Shown piece by piece: positions 50,691-61,532 of a stretch of 64,000 bases of DNA. The stretch spans positions 186,001-250,000 of the forward strand of contig NZ_LAJG01000022.1 of the NCBI RefSeq assembly GCF_000970455.1, given 5' to 3'. This DNA is from Devosia soli. GTDB taxonomy: Bacteria; Pseudomonadota; Alphaproteobacteria; Rhizobiales; Devosiaceae. A program made the translations under genes and the position numbers. Positions within the stretch are counted from its first letter, which is position 1. Each line of letters begins with the position of its first letter. The notes below the pieces were generated by a model, which worked only from the letters and a program-made list of their open reading frames with translations, did not search any database and was not told the origin of the DNA.

Positions 50691-50746
50691 TCGTGTGGGT
50701 GAGGGCCATGGGCTCTTGCCCCTAGTTGCTATCGTCGCCGAAAAAA

Positions 50747-51982
50747 TCAGCTCCGATAGTCGCCGTTGATGGTGATGTAACCGTGAGTAAGGTCGCAGGT
50801 ATAGACAGTGGCTGCGCCGGTGCCGAGGCCAAGGGAGACGGTTACCTCAAGTTCCTCGCCCTTCATATAGGCGGAGGTTGCCGCTTCGTCATAGCCGGCG
50901 GCACGTTCGCCGTTTTCGGCGACGAGCAGGTCACCGAAGCGAATGGCGAGGCGGTCGCGGTCAGCCGGTTCGCCGGCTTTGCCCACGGCCATGACAACGC
51001 GGCCCCAATTGGCGTCTTCGCCGGCAATGGCGGTTTTGACGAGCGGGCTATCGGCAATGGCCTTGGCGATGCGGAAAGCGGAGGCGTCGTCAGTGGCGCC
51101 TTCGACATTGATGGCAACTTGCTTTGTGGCGCCTTCGCCATCGCGGACAGTCAGGATGGCGAGCTCGAACAGAACGTCGAAAAGGGCCTGACCGAAGATC
51201 TCAGCACGCGGATCATCAAGGCTCTGGATCGGATCGATCTTGGCCTTGCCTGTTGCAAAAGCCAAAAGGGTGTCGGAGGTCGAGGTGTCGCTGTCGACGG
51301 TGATGGAATTGAAGCTCTTTTGCACGTGCTTGGACAAGAGCGCCTGCAGCACGGGCGCCGCAATCGGCATATCAGTGACAACGAAGGACAGCATGGTCGC
51401 CATATCGGGGGCGATCATGCCCGAGCCCTTGGCAATGCCGTTGATCTTGATCGAGACCCCATCGATGTCGAGCAAGGCGCCCGATAGTTTGGGGAACGTA
51501 TCGGTCGTCATGATGGCCTTGGCTGGCTCTATCCAAGGCGTCTGATTGAGACGCGTCGCAGCTTCATCGAGCACGCCGGCAAATTTGGCTGCAGGCAGGG
51601 GTTCGCCGATAACGCCGGTCGAGGCGAGAAAGATTTCTTCGGTCGAGCATCCAAGGGCCTTGGCCGCATATTCGGCGGTGAGCTGCACGCTCTCCCTGCC
51701 TTTGCTGCCCGTAAACGCATTGGCATTGCCCGAATTGACCACGAGGCCGCGCGCCCTGCCGCCGGGCAGGTTGGTGCGGCACCAATCGACGGCTGCAGAA
51801 GAGCATTTCGAGCGCGTGAGAACGCCGGCAGCGGTTGTCCCTTCATCGAAGGTCATCAGCAGAACGTCGGTGCGGTTCTTGTACTTGATGCCAGCTTCGG
51901 CCGTAGCAAAGCGCACGCCCTCGATGGCCGGCAGATCCGGATAGGATTTTGGAGCAAGGGGGGAAACCGGATGCGCAGCCAT
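50747..51982 (-). CDS. argJ: Bifunctional ornithine acetyltransferase/N-acetylglutamate synthase
   Basis: Arginine biosynthesis enzyme of 411 residues which recycles the acetyl group between acetylornithine and glutamate. The precursor self-cleaves before the Thr in DMATML, giving alpha and beta chains; [13 protein letters not shown] and [15 protein letters not shown] are the other family signatures, and the C-terminus ends in [21 protein letters not shown] at 51982 gives [16 protein letters not shown]; the longer frame is not needed. argH is also in the window, 14 kb away. Confidence 0.95.
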   Translation of the reverse strand: MAAHPVSPLAPKSYPDLPAIEGVRFATAEAGIKYKNRTDVLLMTFDEGTTAAGVLTRSKCSSAAVDWCRTNLPGGRARGLVVNSGNANAFTGSKGRESVQLTAEYAAKALGCSTEEIFLASTGVIGEPLPAAKFAGVLDEAATRLNQTPWIEPAKAIMTTDTFPKLSGALLDIDGVSIKINGIAKGSGMIAPDMATMLSFVVTDMPIAAPVLQALLSKHVQKSFNSITVDSDTSTSDTLLAFATGKAKIDPIQSLDDPRAEIFGQALFDVLFELAILTVRDGEGATKQVAINVEGATDDASAFRIAKAIADSPLVKTAIAGEDANWGRVVMAVGKAGEPADRDRLAIRFGDLLVAENGERAAGYDEAATSAYMKGEELEVTVSLGLGTGAATVYTCDLTHGYITINGDYRS

Positions 51983-52098
51983 GTCAGAACCTTGAGCGGT
52001 AAATCGAACCGCTCCGGTGTGCCCCAAAGGTGTGGCAGACGCAAGACGAACAAGCCCAAGGAAGTGGCCCTCGGGATGGACCCGAGGGATAGCACCGG

Positions 52099-52329
52099 TC
52101 AGGCGATGGCTTTTTTCTTGCCGGCGATAAAGGCGCCGAAGCGGGTCTGGATGAAGGGGACGATAAAGAAAACGATCGTCGTTGCCATGAAGGGGACGAG
52201 GATCATGCTGCGCTGCCAGAATTCCCAGCCGGGCGTGAGCGCGGCGACGACGGTGGCATAAAGGACAACGACGGGATAGACCGCAAAAGTCATCAGGAAG
52301 GCCATGCGGGCGCGGGCGGAGAAGGACAT
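52099..52329 (-). CDS. Small two-helix membrane protein divergent from TetR
   Basis: Protein of 76 residues with two hydrophobic helices (about residues 9-31 and 41-62) and a basic C-terminus ending KKKAIA. It resembles small DUF2798-like membrane proteins in layout, but I cannot assign a family with certainty. Its start lies near the palindromic sites shared with the divergent TetR gene, so TetR is its probable repressor and it may be involved in export or envelope stress. Confidence 0.72.
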   Translation of the reverse strand: MSFSARARMAFLMTFAVYPVVVLYATVVAALTPGWEFWQRSMILVPFMATTIVFFIVPFIQTRFGAFIAGKKKAIA

Positions 52330-52346
52330 GCTAGAACCTCTATCGA

Positions 52347-52387
52347 AACGGTACGTTCCGTTAAATAACGAAACGAGCCGTTTCGTT
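52347..52387. promoter_or_regulatory. TetR operator region
   Basis: Two related palindromes: AACG-GTA-CGTT (52347-52357) and the perfect 21-base AACGAAACG-AGC-CGTTTCGTT (52367-52387). Both centre on AACG-N3-CGTT-like spacing and lie between the divergent small membrane protein and TetR genes. Confidence 0.62.
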
Positions 52388-52428
52388 CAAGTCTTTTCTT
52401 CGAAGTTATTTTGACCCATATAGAAGCC

Positions 52429-53046
52429 ATGAACACTACAACTGAAGACACCGACGACAGAGCCCGCCGATCCATCGGCGCGCGGCGCAATCCGGCGAGC
52501 CAGGAAGCCATCCTCGATGCCGCAGAAGCCGTCCTCGAGGAATCCGGCATCGGTGGATTTTCAATCGAAGCAGTGGCGCGGCGGGCGCGGGCAGGAAAAC
52601 CGACGATCTATCGTTGGTGGCCCAACCGGACGCTCCTCATGCTCGACGTCTATCGGCGGTTCAAGAATGCACGCGGGTTTCCCGACACCGGCTCGGTGCG
52701 TGGCGATCTCATCGCGCTGTTGCAGAACCATCTGCTGGGGTTCTGGAAGGATAGTCTTTGCGGCACGGTCTATCGGGCCATCATCGTCGAGGCGCAAAAC
52801 GACCCGGACGCGGCGAAGGCACTTTACGCCTATCAGGAGGAGCGCAAGAAAGCGACCGAAGTGATCATCGAGCGCGCCAAGGCGCGCGGCGAGGTTGCCA
52901 AGGATGTCGATGGACGGCTCATCATCGACATGGTCGTTTCCTTTGCCTGGCACCAATTGCTGATCAACCGGCTCGACGAGGCGATGGGCTCGATCGAAGG
53001 CGTGGTGGACGGCGTGTTGATGGGCTGCGCGGGCTACAAGCGCTAG
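52429..53046 (+). CDS. TetR/AcrR family transcriptional regulator
   Basis: Regulator of 205 residues. The N-terminal helix-turn-helix (about residues 22-68) has ILDAAEAVLEESGIGGFSIEAV and RRARAGKPTIYRWWPNRTLLML, the TetR recognition-helix pattern. The C-terminal ligand-binding domain is of the TetR_C_11 kind. ATG at 52429 is preferred; a TTG at 52411 is in frame. It probably represses itself and the divergent small membrane protein through the palindromes at 52347-52387. Confidence 0.9.
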   Translation: MNTTTEDTDDRARRSIGARRNPASQEAILDAAEAVLEESGIGGFSIEAVARRARAGKPTIYRWWPNRTLLMLDVYRRFKNARGFPDTGSVRGDLIALLQNHLLGFWKDSLCGTVYRAIIVEAQNDPDAAKALYAYQEERKKATEVIIERAKARGEVAKDVDGRLIIDMVVSFAWHQLLINRLDEAMGSIEGVVDGVLMGCAGYKR

Positions 53047-53065
53047 CACCAGCTTCGGCCCGCCC

Positions 53066-53100
53066 ACAAAAAAGCCACCCGATCGAAACCGGATGGCTCA
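53066..53100 (-). terminator. Rho-independent terminator of the parvulin gene
   Basis: On the minus strand: AGCCATCCG / CGGGTGGCT stem (one G-U pair), eight-base loop, then TTTTTTGTGG. It lies 20 bases after the parvulin stop and between it and the convergent TetR gene. Confidence 0.82.
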
Positions 53101-53119
53101 AAATCAATATGGGCGCAAA

Positions 53120-54070
53120 TTACTGCTGCGCTGCTTCGCCTTCCGCAGGAGCGGCGGCAGCGGCGTCCTCGGCTTCCATGGCGGCCTTGAGTTCGGGATC
53201 GGTGACGTCGACGGTAACGCCGGACATCAGCTGCTCGACCTTTTCGTTGAAGACGCGCATCAGCACCTGCTGCTGGATCTGCGGGGCAACCTGTTCAAAG
53301 GCGGGCGGCTGGCTTTCGCGCTTTTCTTCGAGCTTGATGATATGCCAGCCGAACTGGGATTCGACAGGTGCCGAAACGTCGCCCGGATTGGCCAGCGCGA
53401 AGGCGGCCGTTTCAAACTCGGGGACCATCATGCCCTTCGAGAAGAAGCCGAGGTCGCCGCCATTGGCGCCTGAACCCGGGTCGATCGACTTTTCCTTGGC
53501 GATCGCTTCGAAATCGCCGCCGGCGTCGAGCTCGGCCTTGATGGCGTCGGCTTCTTCCTTGGTCTTGACCAGGATGTGGCGGGCGTGGACTTCTTCCTGC
53601 GGCTGGAACTGGGCGACATAGGTGTCGTACTCGGCGCGCACGGCTTCTTCGGTCACCTGGTTGGCGATCGCATCGGCGAAGTAGGCGCGGCGAAGAGCGC
53701 GCTCTTCAAGATATTTGAGACGCTGAGCAAAGATCGGGGTCTGGTCCATGCCAGCCTGCTTGGCGGCGCCAGCCATGACCTTCATGTCGATGAGCACGCG
53801 GAGCAGAAAGGCCCGGCGCTGCTCGGGCGGCATCTGCGCCAGATCCTGGGACAGGTCTTCGGCTGCGAAGCTGAGATCACCCTCCGTGATCGGTTCGCCG
53901 CCAACGGTAGCAATGACGGTTTCAGGCGTTACGGTCGCTGCCGGTGCCTCGGCGGCAGGAGCCTCGGCGGGCGCGGCTGCGTCCTGCGCGTAGGTGGCCG
54001 CGGCCGGCGCAGCAAGCAAAAGGGCGGCGAGGCTGATGGTGCGCATGAAACGCGTGGACAGGGTCAACAT
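53120..54070 (-). CDS. Parvulin-type peptidylprolyl isomerase, periplasmic
   Basis: Protein of 316 residues: a signal peptide (to about AATYAQ), an Ala/Pro/Glu-rich linker, a SurA-like N-domain (VIATVGGEPITEGDL), a PpiC rotamase domain (HARHILVKTKEEADAI, SIDPGSGANGGDLGFFSKG, VESQFGWHIIKL) and a Glu/Ala-rich tail. It assists folding of exported proteins, consistent with the neighbouring secA. ATG at 54070 is preferred over 54136, which is an open-frame extension. Confidence 0.9.
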   Translation of the reverse strand: MLTLSTRFMRTISLAALLLAAPAAATYAQDAAAPAEAPAAEAPAATVTPETVIATVGGEPITEGDLSFAAEDLSQDLAQMPPEQRRAFLLRVLIDMKVMAGAAKQAGMDQTPIFAQRLKYLEERALRRAYFADAIANQVTEEAVRAEYDTYVAQFQPQEEVHARHILVKTKEEADAIKAELDAGGDFEAIAKEKSIDPGSGANGGDLGFFSKGMMVPEFETAAFALANPGDVSAPVESQFGWHIIKLEEKRESQPPAFEQVAPQIQQQVLMRVFNEKVEQLMSGVTVDVTDPELKAAMEAEDAAAAAPAEGEAAQQ

Positions 54071-54469
54071 GAGAATCCGGGATCTCCTTGGCCGGTCGGC
54101 TGCGGACCGGTGTGATCGATTGGCGCTGGGCGCCACCTCTAATGCGCCCCTGCCTCACACGACAAGGGGGCCAAAATGTGCCGCTCGCCGGGCGCTTCAC
54201 CGAACCGTGCACAGGTCAGGGAAAGCCGGGCGGGCAAGGTGTGGCCCATTTCGCCAACATTGACAAGACAAGACCCCACTCTTACATCTCAGCCGCTTTT
54301 TCAAAGCGTGGAGCTGGGCCGTCTGCCCTCGCTTTCCACGGATCAATCCACACGGGGAGCCAAAACGGCCTCCCAGAGTTGTGACGAGGCGAGATGGGCC
54401 GATGGCGCCCGTGGTTCATTAGCTGCCCGCCCCTTTCGCCACGCCACAGAAATTAAAGGATGAACACCC
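54071..54469. other. Divergent control region between parvulin and secA
   Basis: About 400 bases with no convincing gene. Open frames exist (54088-54384, 54176-54463), but neither encodes a signal or membrane segment or a recognisable translation-arrest motif, so a SecM-like leader is not supported. It carries the secA promoter candidate and the ribosome sites of both genes. Confidence 0.6.
54260..54288 (+). promoter_or_regulatory. Candidate secA promoter
   Basis: A perfect -35 TTGACA (54260-54265) is followed after 17 bases by TACATC, a poor -10. If used, the leader would be about 175 bases long. Confidence 0.35.
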
Positions 54470-57202
54470 ATGGCTCTCGCTGCGCTCGCTCGGCGGATTT
54501 TCGGATCGCCGTCGGATCGGCAGGTCAAGCGCTACCAGGGCAAGGTGGCCGCGATCAACGCCCTCGAGCCTGAGCTGGCCAAGCTGAGCGACGAGGAACT
54601 GCGTGCGCGCACTGCCGAGTTCAAGGCCCAGCTCGAGCAGGGGGCCGATCTGGAAGATCTCATCGTCCCCGCTTTTGCAACGGTCCGCGAGGCCTCGAAA
54701 CGTGTGCTCGGCATGCGGCACTTCGATGTGCAGCTCATCGGCGGCATGGTGCTCAACGATCGCGCCATCGCCGAAATGCGCACCGGTGAAGGCAAGACGC
54801 TCGTTGCAACGCTGGCCGTCTATCTCAATGCGCTGGCCGGCAAGGGCGTTCACGTCGTCACCGTCAACGATTACCTCGCCCGCCGCGACGCCGGCTGGAT
54901 GGGCCAGATCTACAACTTCCTTGGTCTTTCGACGGGCATCATCGTCCATGGCCTGACCGACCAGCAGCGGCGCGAAAACTACGCGGCCGACATCACCTAC
55001 GGCACCAACAACGAATTCGGCTTCGATTACCTGCGCGACAACATGAAATATGCGCGCAACCAGATGGTGCAGCGCGGACATGCTTTCGCGATCGTCGATG
55101 AAGTGGACTCGATCCTCATCGACGAAGCGCGTACGCCGCTAATCATCTCCGGCCCCTCCGAAGACCGCTCCGAGCTTTACATGAAGATCGACGCGTTGAT
55201 GCCGATTATCGGGGACGGCGATTTCGAGCTCGATGAAAAGCATCGGGCCGCGACCTTCACCGACCAGGGCGTCGAAAAGCTCGAAGCCGCGCTATCGGAA
55301 GCAGGACTACTCAAGAGCGCATCGATGTATGACGTCGAAAACGTCGCGCTCGTCCACCACGCCAATTCCGCTCTTCGCGCCCATAAGCTCTTCCGCAAGG
55401 ACAAGGACTATATCGTCCGCGATACGCCCGAGGGCGGCGAAGTCGTCATCATCGACGAATTCTCGGGCCGCATGATGCCGGGCCGCCGCTATTCGGAAGG
55501 CCTGCACCAGGCGCTCGAAGCCAAGGAAAAGGTCAAGATCCAGGCAGAAAACCAGACCCTCGCGTCGATCACGTTCCAGAACTATTTCCGCCTTTACGAA
55601 AAGCTTGCCGGCATGACCGGTACGGCCTCGACGGAAGCGGAAGAATTCGCCGATATCTACAATCTCGGCGTCGTCACCATTCCAACCAACCTGCCGGTGC
55701 AGCGTATCGACGAAGACGATGCGATCTACCGCACCGCCGCAGAAAAGTTCGATGCCATTGCCGAGCTGATCAAGGAATGCCAGAGCCGCGGCCAGCCGGT
55801 GCTCGTGGGCACGACCTCGATCGAAAAATCGGAAATGCTCGCGGATATTCTCCGCAAGAAGAACGTTGGGCAGATGAACGTGCTTAACGCGCGTCACCAC
55901 GAGCAGGAAGCCTTCATCGTCGCCGATGCCGGTCTGCCGGGTGCGATCACCATTGCAACCAACATGGCTGGCCGCGGCACCGACATTCAGCTCGGTGGTA
56001 ACCTCGAAATGCGCATCGAGCGCGAGGCCAAGGATCTCGAGGGCGAGGCCCGCGAAGCCAAGATCGCCGAGATCAAGGCCAAGATCGCCGATGAAAAGCA
56101 GAAGGCTCTTGCTGCCGGCGGCCTGATGGTGATCGGCACCGAACGGCACGAATCGCGCCGTATCGACAACCAGCTGCGTGGCCGCTCCGGCCGCCAGGGC
56201 GACCCGGGCCACTCCAAATTCTACCTGTCGCTGCAGGACGACCTGATGCGCATCTTCCCGGTGGAATCGATGGATTCCATGCTGGGCAAGCTCGGTCTCG
56301 AACAGGGCGAAAGCATCACCCATCCGTGGGTCACCAAGGCGATCGAGCGCGCGCAGGGCAAGGTCGAAAGCCGCAACTTCGACATTCGCAAGAACATCCT
56401 CAAATACGATGACGTGATGAACGATCAGCGCAAGGTGATCTTCGAACAGCGCCTTGAATTCATGGATGCCGAAGACGTCAGCGAGACGGTCACCGAAATG
56501 CGCCATGACGTGGTCGACAATATCGTCGCCAAGGCCATTCCGCCGCGCTCCTACCCCGAACAGTGGAACACTGAGCAGCTGCAGGCAGCGGCCAAGACCT
56601 ATCTCAATATCGATGTGCCAATGGCCGAATGGGCCAAGGAAGAAGGCATCGATGCCGAAACGGTCGAAACCCGTATCCGCGAGGCTGCAGATGGGCTCAT
56701 CCAGGCCAAGGCGGACAAATATGGTCCGGTGATGCGCCAGGTGGAAAAGTCAATCCTCCTCCAGTCGATTGACGGGCTCTGGCGCGAGCATCTCGTCATG
56801 CTCGACCATCTCTCCAAGGTCGTCGGCTGGCGCGGCATCGCCCAGCGCGACCCGCTCAACGAATATAAGCAGGAAGCCTATGAGCTCTTTCAGGCGCTGC
56901 TTGGCAACCTCCGCGAACTCGTCACCACGCAGTTGAGCCACATCGAAATCCAGATGCGCCAGCCCGATCCGGCGCCGGCCCCTGATCTCAGCGGTCTGAC
57001 CGAAACCCATATCGATCCGATCACCGGCGAAAACGATGCGGACGACGTCAGCCCGACCATCGCGGCGAGCCTTGGCGCCACGGGCGAAGACCCGTCGTTA
57101 AAGCCGCTCGATCCCAAATTGCTGGTGGGGCTGTCGCGCAACGCACTTTGTCCTTGTGGGTCAGGCAAGAAGGTCAAGCACTGCCACGGCGCTTTCGTTT
57201 GA
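54470..57202 (+). CDS. secA: Preprotein translocase ATPase SecA
   Basis: Motor of the general secretion pathway, 910 residues, which drives preproteins through SecYEG. The first ATPase motif is [13 protein letters not shown], the DEAD-like box is [21 protein letters not shown], the second motor domain has [16 protein letters not shown] and [18 protein letters not shown], followed by scaffold and wing domains. The C-terminal zinc finger reads [14 protein letters not shown], the SecB- and phospholipid-binding SEC-C motif. ATG at 54470 follows AAAGGA. A terminator follows. Confidence 0.97.
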   Translation: MALAALARRIFGSPSDRQVKRYQGKVAAINALEPELAKLSDEELRARTAEFKAQLEQGADLEDLIVPAFATVREASKRVLGMRHFDVQLIGGMVLNDRAIAEMRTGEGKTLVATLAVYLNALAGKGVHVVTVNDYLARRDAGWMGQIYNFLGLSTGIIVHGLTDQQRRENYAADITYGTNNEFGFDYLRDNMKYARNQMVQRGHAFAIVDEVDSILIDEARTPLIISGPSEDRSELYMKIDALMPIIGDGDFELDEKHRAATFTDQGVEKLEAALSEAGLLKSASMYDVENVALVHHANSALRAHKLFRKDKDYIVRDTPEGGEVVIIDEFSGRMMPGRRYSEGLHQALEAKEKVKIQAENQTLASITFQNYFRLYEKLAGMTGTASTEAEEFADIYNLGVVTIPTNLPVQRIDEDDAIYRTAAEKFDAIAELIKECQSRGQPVLVGTTSIEKSEMLADILRKKNVGQMNVLNARHHEQEAFIVADAGLPGAITIATNMAGRGTDIQLGGNLEMRIEREAKDLEGEAREAKIAEIKAKIADEKQKALAAGGLMVIGTERHESRRIDNQLRGRSGRQGDPGHSKFYLSLQDDLMRIFPVESMDSMLGKLGLEQGESITHPWVTKAIERAQGKVESRNFDIRKNILKYDDVMNDQRKVIFEQRLEFMDAEDVSETVTEMRHDVVDNIVAKAIPPRSYPEQWNTEQLQAAAKTYLNIDVPMAEWAKEEGIDAETVETRIREAADGLIQAKADKYGPVMRQVEKSILLQSIDGLWREHLVMLDHLSKVVGWRGIAQRDPLNEYKQEAYELFQALLGNLRELVTTQLSHIEIQMRQPDPAPAPDLSGLTETHIDPITGENDADDVSPTIAASLGATGEDPSLKPLDPKLLVGLSRNALCPCGSGKKVKHCHGAFV

Positions 57203-57222
57203 TTTCGTGTCCTATCGAGAGT

Positions 57223-57258
57223 GGGGCCCCGGAGTAATCCGGGGCTCCTTTTGTTTTA
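57223..57258 (+). terminator. Rho-independent terminator of secA
   Basis: An 11-pair stem GGGGCCCCGGA / TCCGGGGCTCC (one mismatch) with loop GTAA, followed by TTTTGTTTT. It lies 20 bases beyond the secA stop. Confidence 0.85.
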
Positions 57259-57279
57259 TGGTGCCTCCGATGAGTCCGG

Positions 57280-57358
57280 CGTCGTTACCACCGGGCTTGT
57301 CATTGTTGTCCATACAGAGGCGAAACGGGTTGCCCGGACAATCCGGGTGATGACGATG
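57280..57358. repeat. Double-hairpin intergenic repeat, family A (copy 5, degenerate)
   Basis: CGTTACCACCGGGCTTGTCATTGTTGTCCAT is a decayed first hairpin, and GGTTGCCCGGACAATCCGGGTGATGACGATG a decayed second. Order and boundaries match the consensus at 38508. It lies between the secA terminator and the convergent phytase-like gene. Confidence 0.72.
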
Positions 57359-57387
57359 AAGGTGTAGGCTGCGTCCAGGCCAGTGCC

Positions 57388-58377
57388 CTAGTCCGGGAGC
57401 GCGAACTCCAGCAGCAACTGACGCTGCCAATCGTTGAAATTGTTATCCGAGCCGATAAGAATGCGCGTTTCCCCGCCCGGGGTCACGTGGACCATGATCG
57501 ATTCCATGTTGTCGATCTCGCCGCCTTCGGCCGACAGCAAAAGCTCGCCTTGCATTAGGTTGCCGGGGCGCACCTCGGCAGCCGGAACGCGGCGGAGGTT
57601 CATGACGAAGCTGAAAAGAGCGACACCGCGCTCGAGGACGAGAAGATCGCCATTGGGCAGGAAAGCACAGTCGGTGGGATTGACGATCGGGGAATTGCGG
57701 TAAGTCACCGGCCCCTTGTCGTTCTGGCCAAGGAAGTGGCCCCGATGATTGCCGTTCTCATCGAGCGCTTCTTCGGTGAGGAGCAAGGTCGATCCGGCGA
57801 TGGGTGATGCCGGAGGCGCAATGCAGATCGATTCCAGGGATTTGTTGGTCCGAAGGTCGGTCATCCATTGGGGAATGGTGAGTTCCCGCGCCGGGCCGCC
57901 CGGGCGCCCATCGGTGATGGCAAAATCGGCAACGCGCGTCAGATTTTCGAAGCTGACGCGAACGGCCACCGGCTGTCCATCGCGATAAACCGTGTCCATG
58001 CCCTCTGCGTCGCGCGCATATTGGCGGGGGAGGGGCGCGCCGCGCGAATTCTGTATCGGGTCCATGGTAACACCGATGAGGCTGAGGAGCCGGTCGTCCT
58101 GGTCGTAGGCCAATTTGCCGGAGACGAACTGACCACGATCGGTGACGAACGCAACGTTCTGGTCGGGTCCGGTCGTTGTAATGCTCGAAACGCCGCCGAA
58201 AAGATCGTCCTGCGACTGCAGCGTCAGGCCGCCCCGAAAGATTAGCTTGTCGACAGGCTGGTCGAGTTGCGCTCCCTTGAAGCGGCTGACTTGAGCGGCC
58301 GTCACCGTGACATCGAGCGCCATGGTGGGTTGTGCCACGGCCAGGACCACAAGAAGCGAGGCGGCCCGACGCAACAT
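57388..58377 (-). CDS. Esterase-like activity of phytase family protein, secreted
   Basis: Protein of 329 residues with a signal peptide ([20 protein letters not shown]). The chain has the beta-propeller pattern of the phytase-like esterase family: FGGVSSITTTG, AEGMDTVYRDG, NKSLESICIAP, LTEEALDENG and GEIDNMESIMVH, the repeated D/E-gMEs text. Substrate unknown. Its ATG overlaps the cobT stop by one base, so it is the last gene of the cobT transcript; whether it serves cobalamin metabolism is unclear. Confidence 0.83.
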   Translation of the reverse strand: MLRRAASLLVVLAVAQPTMALDVTVTAAQVSRFKGAQLDQPVDKLIFRGGLTLQSQDDLFGGVSSITTTGPDQNVAFVTDRGQFVSGKLAYDQDDRLLSLIGVTMDPIQNSRGAPLPRQYARDAEGMDTVYRDGQPVAVRVSFENLTRVADFAITDGRPGGPARELTIPQWMTDLRTNKSLESICIAPPASPIAGSTLLLTEEALDENGNHRGHFLGQNDKGPVTYRNSPIVNPTDCAFLPNGDLLVLERGVALFSFVMNLRRVPAAEVRPGNLMQGELLLSAEGGEIDNMESIMVHVTPGGETRILIGSDNNFNDWQRQLLLEFALPD

Positions 58378-60263
58378 CAGCGGGCGCGCCGCCTTGCCGG
58401 TCCGGGCATTTCCTCGTCAAAGAGCGCTGCCAGTTCGTCGGTCAGGGCGCCGGCAAGCTCTTCGGCATCGAGCAGGGTCACCGCACGGCGATAGTAGCGC
58501 GTGACGTCATGGCCGATGCCAACGGCAACCAGCTGGATGGGCGAACGCGTTTCGATATCCTCGATCACCTGGCGCAGGTGTGCTTCGAGATAATTACCGG
58601 CGTTGACCGACTGGGTGGAATCGTCGACCGGCGCGCCGTCCGAAATCACCATGAGGATGCGCCGCTGCTCGGGCCGGGCCATCAGGCGCTTGCGCGCCCA
58701 TTCGAGCGCCTCGCCATCGATGTTTTCCTTAAGGAGCCCCTCGCGCATCATCAGGCCGAGATTACGGCGCGCATGGCGCCACGGCTCGTCTGCGGCCTTG
58801 TAGATGATGTGGCGGATATCATTGACGCGGCCGGGGTTGGGCGGGCGATTGGCTTCGAGCCAGGCTTCACGCGATTTGCCGCCCTTCCAGGCGCGGGTGG
58901 TGAAGCCAAGGATCTCGACCTTGACGCCGCAGCGCTCGAGGGTCCGCGCAAGGATATCGCCGCAGATCGCTGCAATGGTGATCGGACGGCCGCGCATCGA
59001 GCCGGAATTGTCGATCAGGAGCGTGACGACCGTATCGCGGAAATCGGTGTCGTTCTCGACCTTGAAGCTCAGGGCCTGCATGGGATCGGTGACTACTCGC
59101 GTCAAACGCGCGGTATCGAGCAGGCCTTCTTCGAGATCGAACTGCCAGCTCCGGTTCTGCTTGGCCATCAGGCGGCGTTGCAGCTTGTTGGCGAGACGGG
59201 CAACCGCGCCAGCCAGGTTCTCGAGCTGCTTGTCGAGCAAGGCGCGCAGTTGGTCGAGTTCGTCAGGCGGGCAAAGTTCGGCTGCCTTGACGATCTCGTC
59301 GAACTTGGTGGTGAAGACCTTATAGTTGAACTGGTTGGAAAGACGCTCGCCGCCGTCCTTGGCGGGCGGTGGCATGGGCGCATCTTCGCCGGCCTCGGCC
59401 TCCGCGTCGTCGTCGGTGTCGGCCATATCGGCTTCCATGCCTTCGACGTCGCCGGTTTCTTCGCTCTCGCCGGCCTGCTGGTCTTCTTCGGCCTCGGATT
59501 GCTCGTTCTCGCCTTCGCCCTGCTCGGGCGACTGGTCCGAGCCCTGGGCCTGCTCGGGCTGGCTGTCATTGGTCTCGTCTTCGTTGGCGGCATCGCCGTC
59601 GTCGAGGTCGCTTTCAGCGATCAGATTGAGATCACGAAGAACGGCTTTGACTGCCTTGGAAAAATCTTCCTGGTTCTCATAGGTCGCGAGCAGCTTGTCG
59701 AGCGAACCGCCGGCTTTGGATTCGATTTCCGCCCGCCAGAGATCGACGAGCGCATGACCCGATGGCGGCACCGGCACGCCGGCAAGCTTTTCGCGCAGCA
59801 TCAAGCCCAGCGCTTCGGCGAGCGGGGCTTCGGCCTTATCGTCGATTTCTGCAAAATTGGCGCGGAAGAGGCGATCTTCCAGCATCTCGTGAATGTTGCC
59901 GCCCATCCCCGGCATGCGGATAACGCCGAGCGATTCGACGCGGGCCTGTTCGAGCGCATCGAAAGCGGCCCGCGCCTGCGGATCCATGGGCGAGCGCTTG
60001 CGGTGCGCATCGGCATCGTGGCTGGCAAGACGCATGGCCATGGCATCGCCTTGCCCGCGGGCAATGGCGATATCGCGCTTGGTCGGCAGCCGCGGCAGGT
60101 TGGCGAGCCGCGCCTTGTCCGAGGTCAGCAGCGGCCTGTCGGCCGTGAAGGTGACTTCCAGTTCAGCCTTGGCGCCAATGGCCCGCACCGTGGCGCCCAT
60201 GGCCGATTTGAAGGCCTGGGTCTGGTCGGGCTTATTGGGCTTGTTGCGCGGGGGCTGTGCCAT
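58377..60263 (-). CDS. cobT: Cobaltochelatase subunit CobT
   Basis: Subunit of the aerobic cobalamin cobalt chelatase, 628 residues. It works with CobS as an AAA+/MIDAS pair that drives CobN to insert cobalt into hydrogenobyrinate a,c-diamide. A helical N-terminal domain is followed by a very acidic linker (about residues 205-300, rich in Glu, Asp and Gln) and a C-terminal von Willebrand A domain with MIDAS motif DNSGSMRG (about residue 416). cobN is not in the window. It follows cobS after 160 bases, separated by a hairpin element. Confidence 0.93.
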   Translation of the reverse strand: MAQPPRNKPNKPDQTQAFKSAMGATVRAIGAKAELEVTFTADRPLLTSDKARLANLPRLPTKRDIAIARGQGDAMAMRLASHDADAHRKRSPMDPQARAAFDALEQARVESLGVIRMPGMGGNIHEMLEDRLFRANFAEIDDKAEAPLAEALGLMLREKLAGVPVPPSGHALVDLWRAEIESKAGGSLDKLLATYENQEDFSKAVKAVLRDLNLIAESDLDDGDAANEDETNDSQPEQAQGSDQSPEQGEGENEQSEAEEDQQAGESEETGDVEGMEADMADTDDDAEAEAGEDAPMPPPAKDGGERLSNQFNYKVFTTKFDEIVKAAELCPPDELDQLRALLDKQLENLAGAVARLANKLQRRLMAKQNRSWQFDLEEGLLDTARLTRVVTDPMQALSFKVENDTDFRDTVVTLLIDNSGSMRGRPITIAAICGDILARTLERCGVKVEILGFTTRAWKGGKSREAWLEANRPPNPGRVNDIRHIIYKAADEPWRHARRNLGLMMREGLLKENIDGEALEWARKRLMARPEQRRILMVISDGAPVDDSTQSVNAGNYLEAHLRQVIEDIETRSPIQLVAVGIGHDVTRYYRRAVTLLDAEELAGALTDELAALFDEEMPGPARRRAR

Positions 60264-60351
60264 GGTCGTCTCGTCCGATTGACCCCTTTGCCCAACCCTC
60301 TCGCGGAACAGTTCGAGGATGCGCTTCGGAGCTGGAACGGCCGCCGCGTTG

Positions 60352-60416
60352 CCCTTCCCGGAGGAAAAGGTGGCCCGCAGGGCCGCATGAGGGGGCCTCC
60401 CGAGCGCTCGGGAGGC
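60352..60416. repeat. Repeat element and perfect palindrome between cobS and cobT
   Basis: CTTCCCGGAGGAAAAGGTGGCCC and GCAGGGCCGCATGAGGGG resemble the GGTGGCGCGAAGCGCC family at 21951. Next to it, GCCTCCCGAGC / GCTCGGGAGGC (60395-60416) is a perfect 22-base palindrome just after the cobS stop. No T run follows on the minus strand, so read-through into cobT is likely; the hairpin may stabilise the cobS 3' end. Confidence 0.6.
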
Positions 60417-60422
60417 TGTTTC

Positions 60423-61406
60423 TTAAGCGGTGACGGCGAGGTTCGCCGAGGATTCCGGCAGATCTTCGCCGAACACGCGCTGGTAGAACTCGGCCACCAC
60501 GGGGCGCTCGAGCTCGTCGCACTTGTTGAGGAAGGTCAAGCGGAACGAGAAGCCGACATCGCCACCAAAGATCTGGGAATTTTCAGCCCAGGTGATCACC
60601 GAGCGCGGGCTCATCACGGTCGAAAGGTCGCCATTGATGAAGGCCGAGCGCGTCAGATCGGCTAGGCGCACCATGTTGGAAACGAGCTTCCTGCCCTTTT
60701 CGGTTTCGGCATAGGTTTTGTTCTTGGCCAGAACGATGCCGACTTCCTTGTCGTGAGGCAGGTAATTGAGCGTCGTGACGAGGCTCCAGCGGTCCATCTG
60801 ACCCTGGTTGATCTGCTGGGTGCCGTGATAGAGGCCCGAGGTGTCACCAAGACCGATGGTGTTGGTGGTCGAGAACAGGCGGAAGGCCGGATGGGGCACG
60901 ATCACGCGGTTCTGGTCAAGGAGCGTCAGACGGCCCGACTGCTCCAGCACGCGCTGGATCACGAACATCACGTCCGGGCGGCCGGCGTCGTATTCGTCAA
61001 AGACGAGCGCGATGTTGTTCTGCACGGCCCAGGGCAGGATGCCATCACGGAATTCGGTGATCTGCTTGCCGTCCTTGAGCACAATCGCGTCCTTGCCGAC
61101 GAGGTCGATACGCGACACGTGGCTATCGAGATTGACCCGGACCAGCGGCCAGTTGAGGCGCGCCGCGACCTGCTCGACGTGAGTCGACTTGCCGGTGCCG
61201 TGATAGCCCTGGATCATTACGCGGCGATTGTAAGCGAAGCCGGCAAGGATCGCGAGCGTGGTGTTGCGGTCAAAAAGATAATCGGGGTCGACAGGCGGGA
61301 CGTGATCGGTTCGCTCGGCATAGCCCTTGACCACCATATCGGTATCGATGCCGAAAAGGTCGCGTGCCTTGTATTCGGTGTCGGGGAGATTGGTGAACTC
61401 GGTCAT
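60423..61406 (-). CDS. cobS: Cobaltochelatase subunit CobS
   Basis: AAA+ ATPase of 327 residues of the cobalt chelatase. Walker A is [18 protein letters not shown], Walker B and sensor regions are [13 protein letters not shown] and [13 protein letters not shown]. The N-terminal [12 protein letters not shown] is typical of CobS rather than other MoxR-type ATPases. It forms a ring with CobT. It follows the J-domain gene by 126 bases on the same strand. Confidence 0.95.
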   Translation of the reverse strand: MTEFTNLPDTEYKARDLFGIDTDMVVKGYAERTDHVPPVDPDYLFDRNTTLAILAGFAYNRRVMIQGYHGTGKSTHVEQVAARLNWPLVRVNLDSHVSRIDLVGKDAIVLKDGKQITEFRDGILPWAVQNNIALVFDEYDAGRPDVMFVIQRVLEQSGRLTLLDQNRVIVPHPAFRLFSTTNTIGLGDTSGLYHGTQQINQGQMDRWSLVTTLNYLPHDKEVGIVLAKNKTYAETEKGRKLVSNMVRLADLTRSAFINGDLSTVMSPRSVITWAENSQIFGGDVGFSFRLTFLNKCDELERPVVAEFYQRVFGEDLPESSANLAVTA

Positions 61407-61532
61407 GGCTAGGGCTCGTGGATTTCGAAAATTCTTTGGCGGGAGGCGCGTTCGCCCGGGGCTCTATAGCAGCAATGCTGACGTGCTGGTAGCCAAACTG
61501 TCACGTTTGCGACCCGCCGCGCCAGACTGCAA

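Noticed and set aside
54088..54463. Small frames upstream of secA as a SecM-like arrest leader
   Set aside because: Neither frame encodes a signal or membrane segment or an arrest-like motif, and the start codons lack ribosome sites.
60395..60416. Perfect palindrome after cobS as a rho-independent terminator
   Set aside because: On the minus strand no T run follows, so it is recorded as a hairpin element rather than a terminator.
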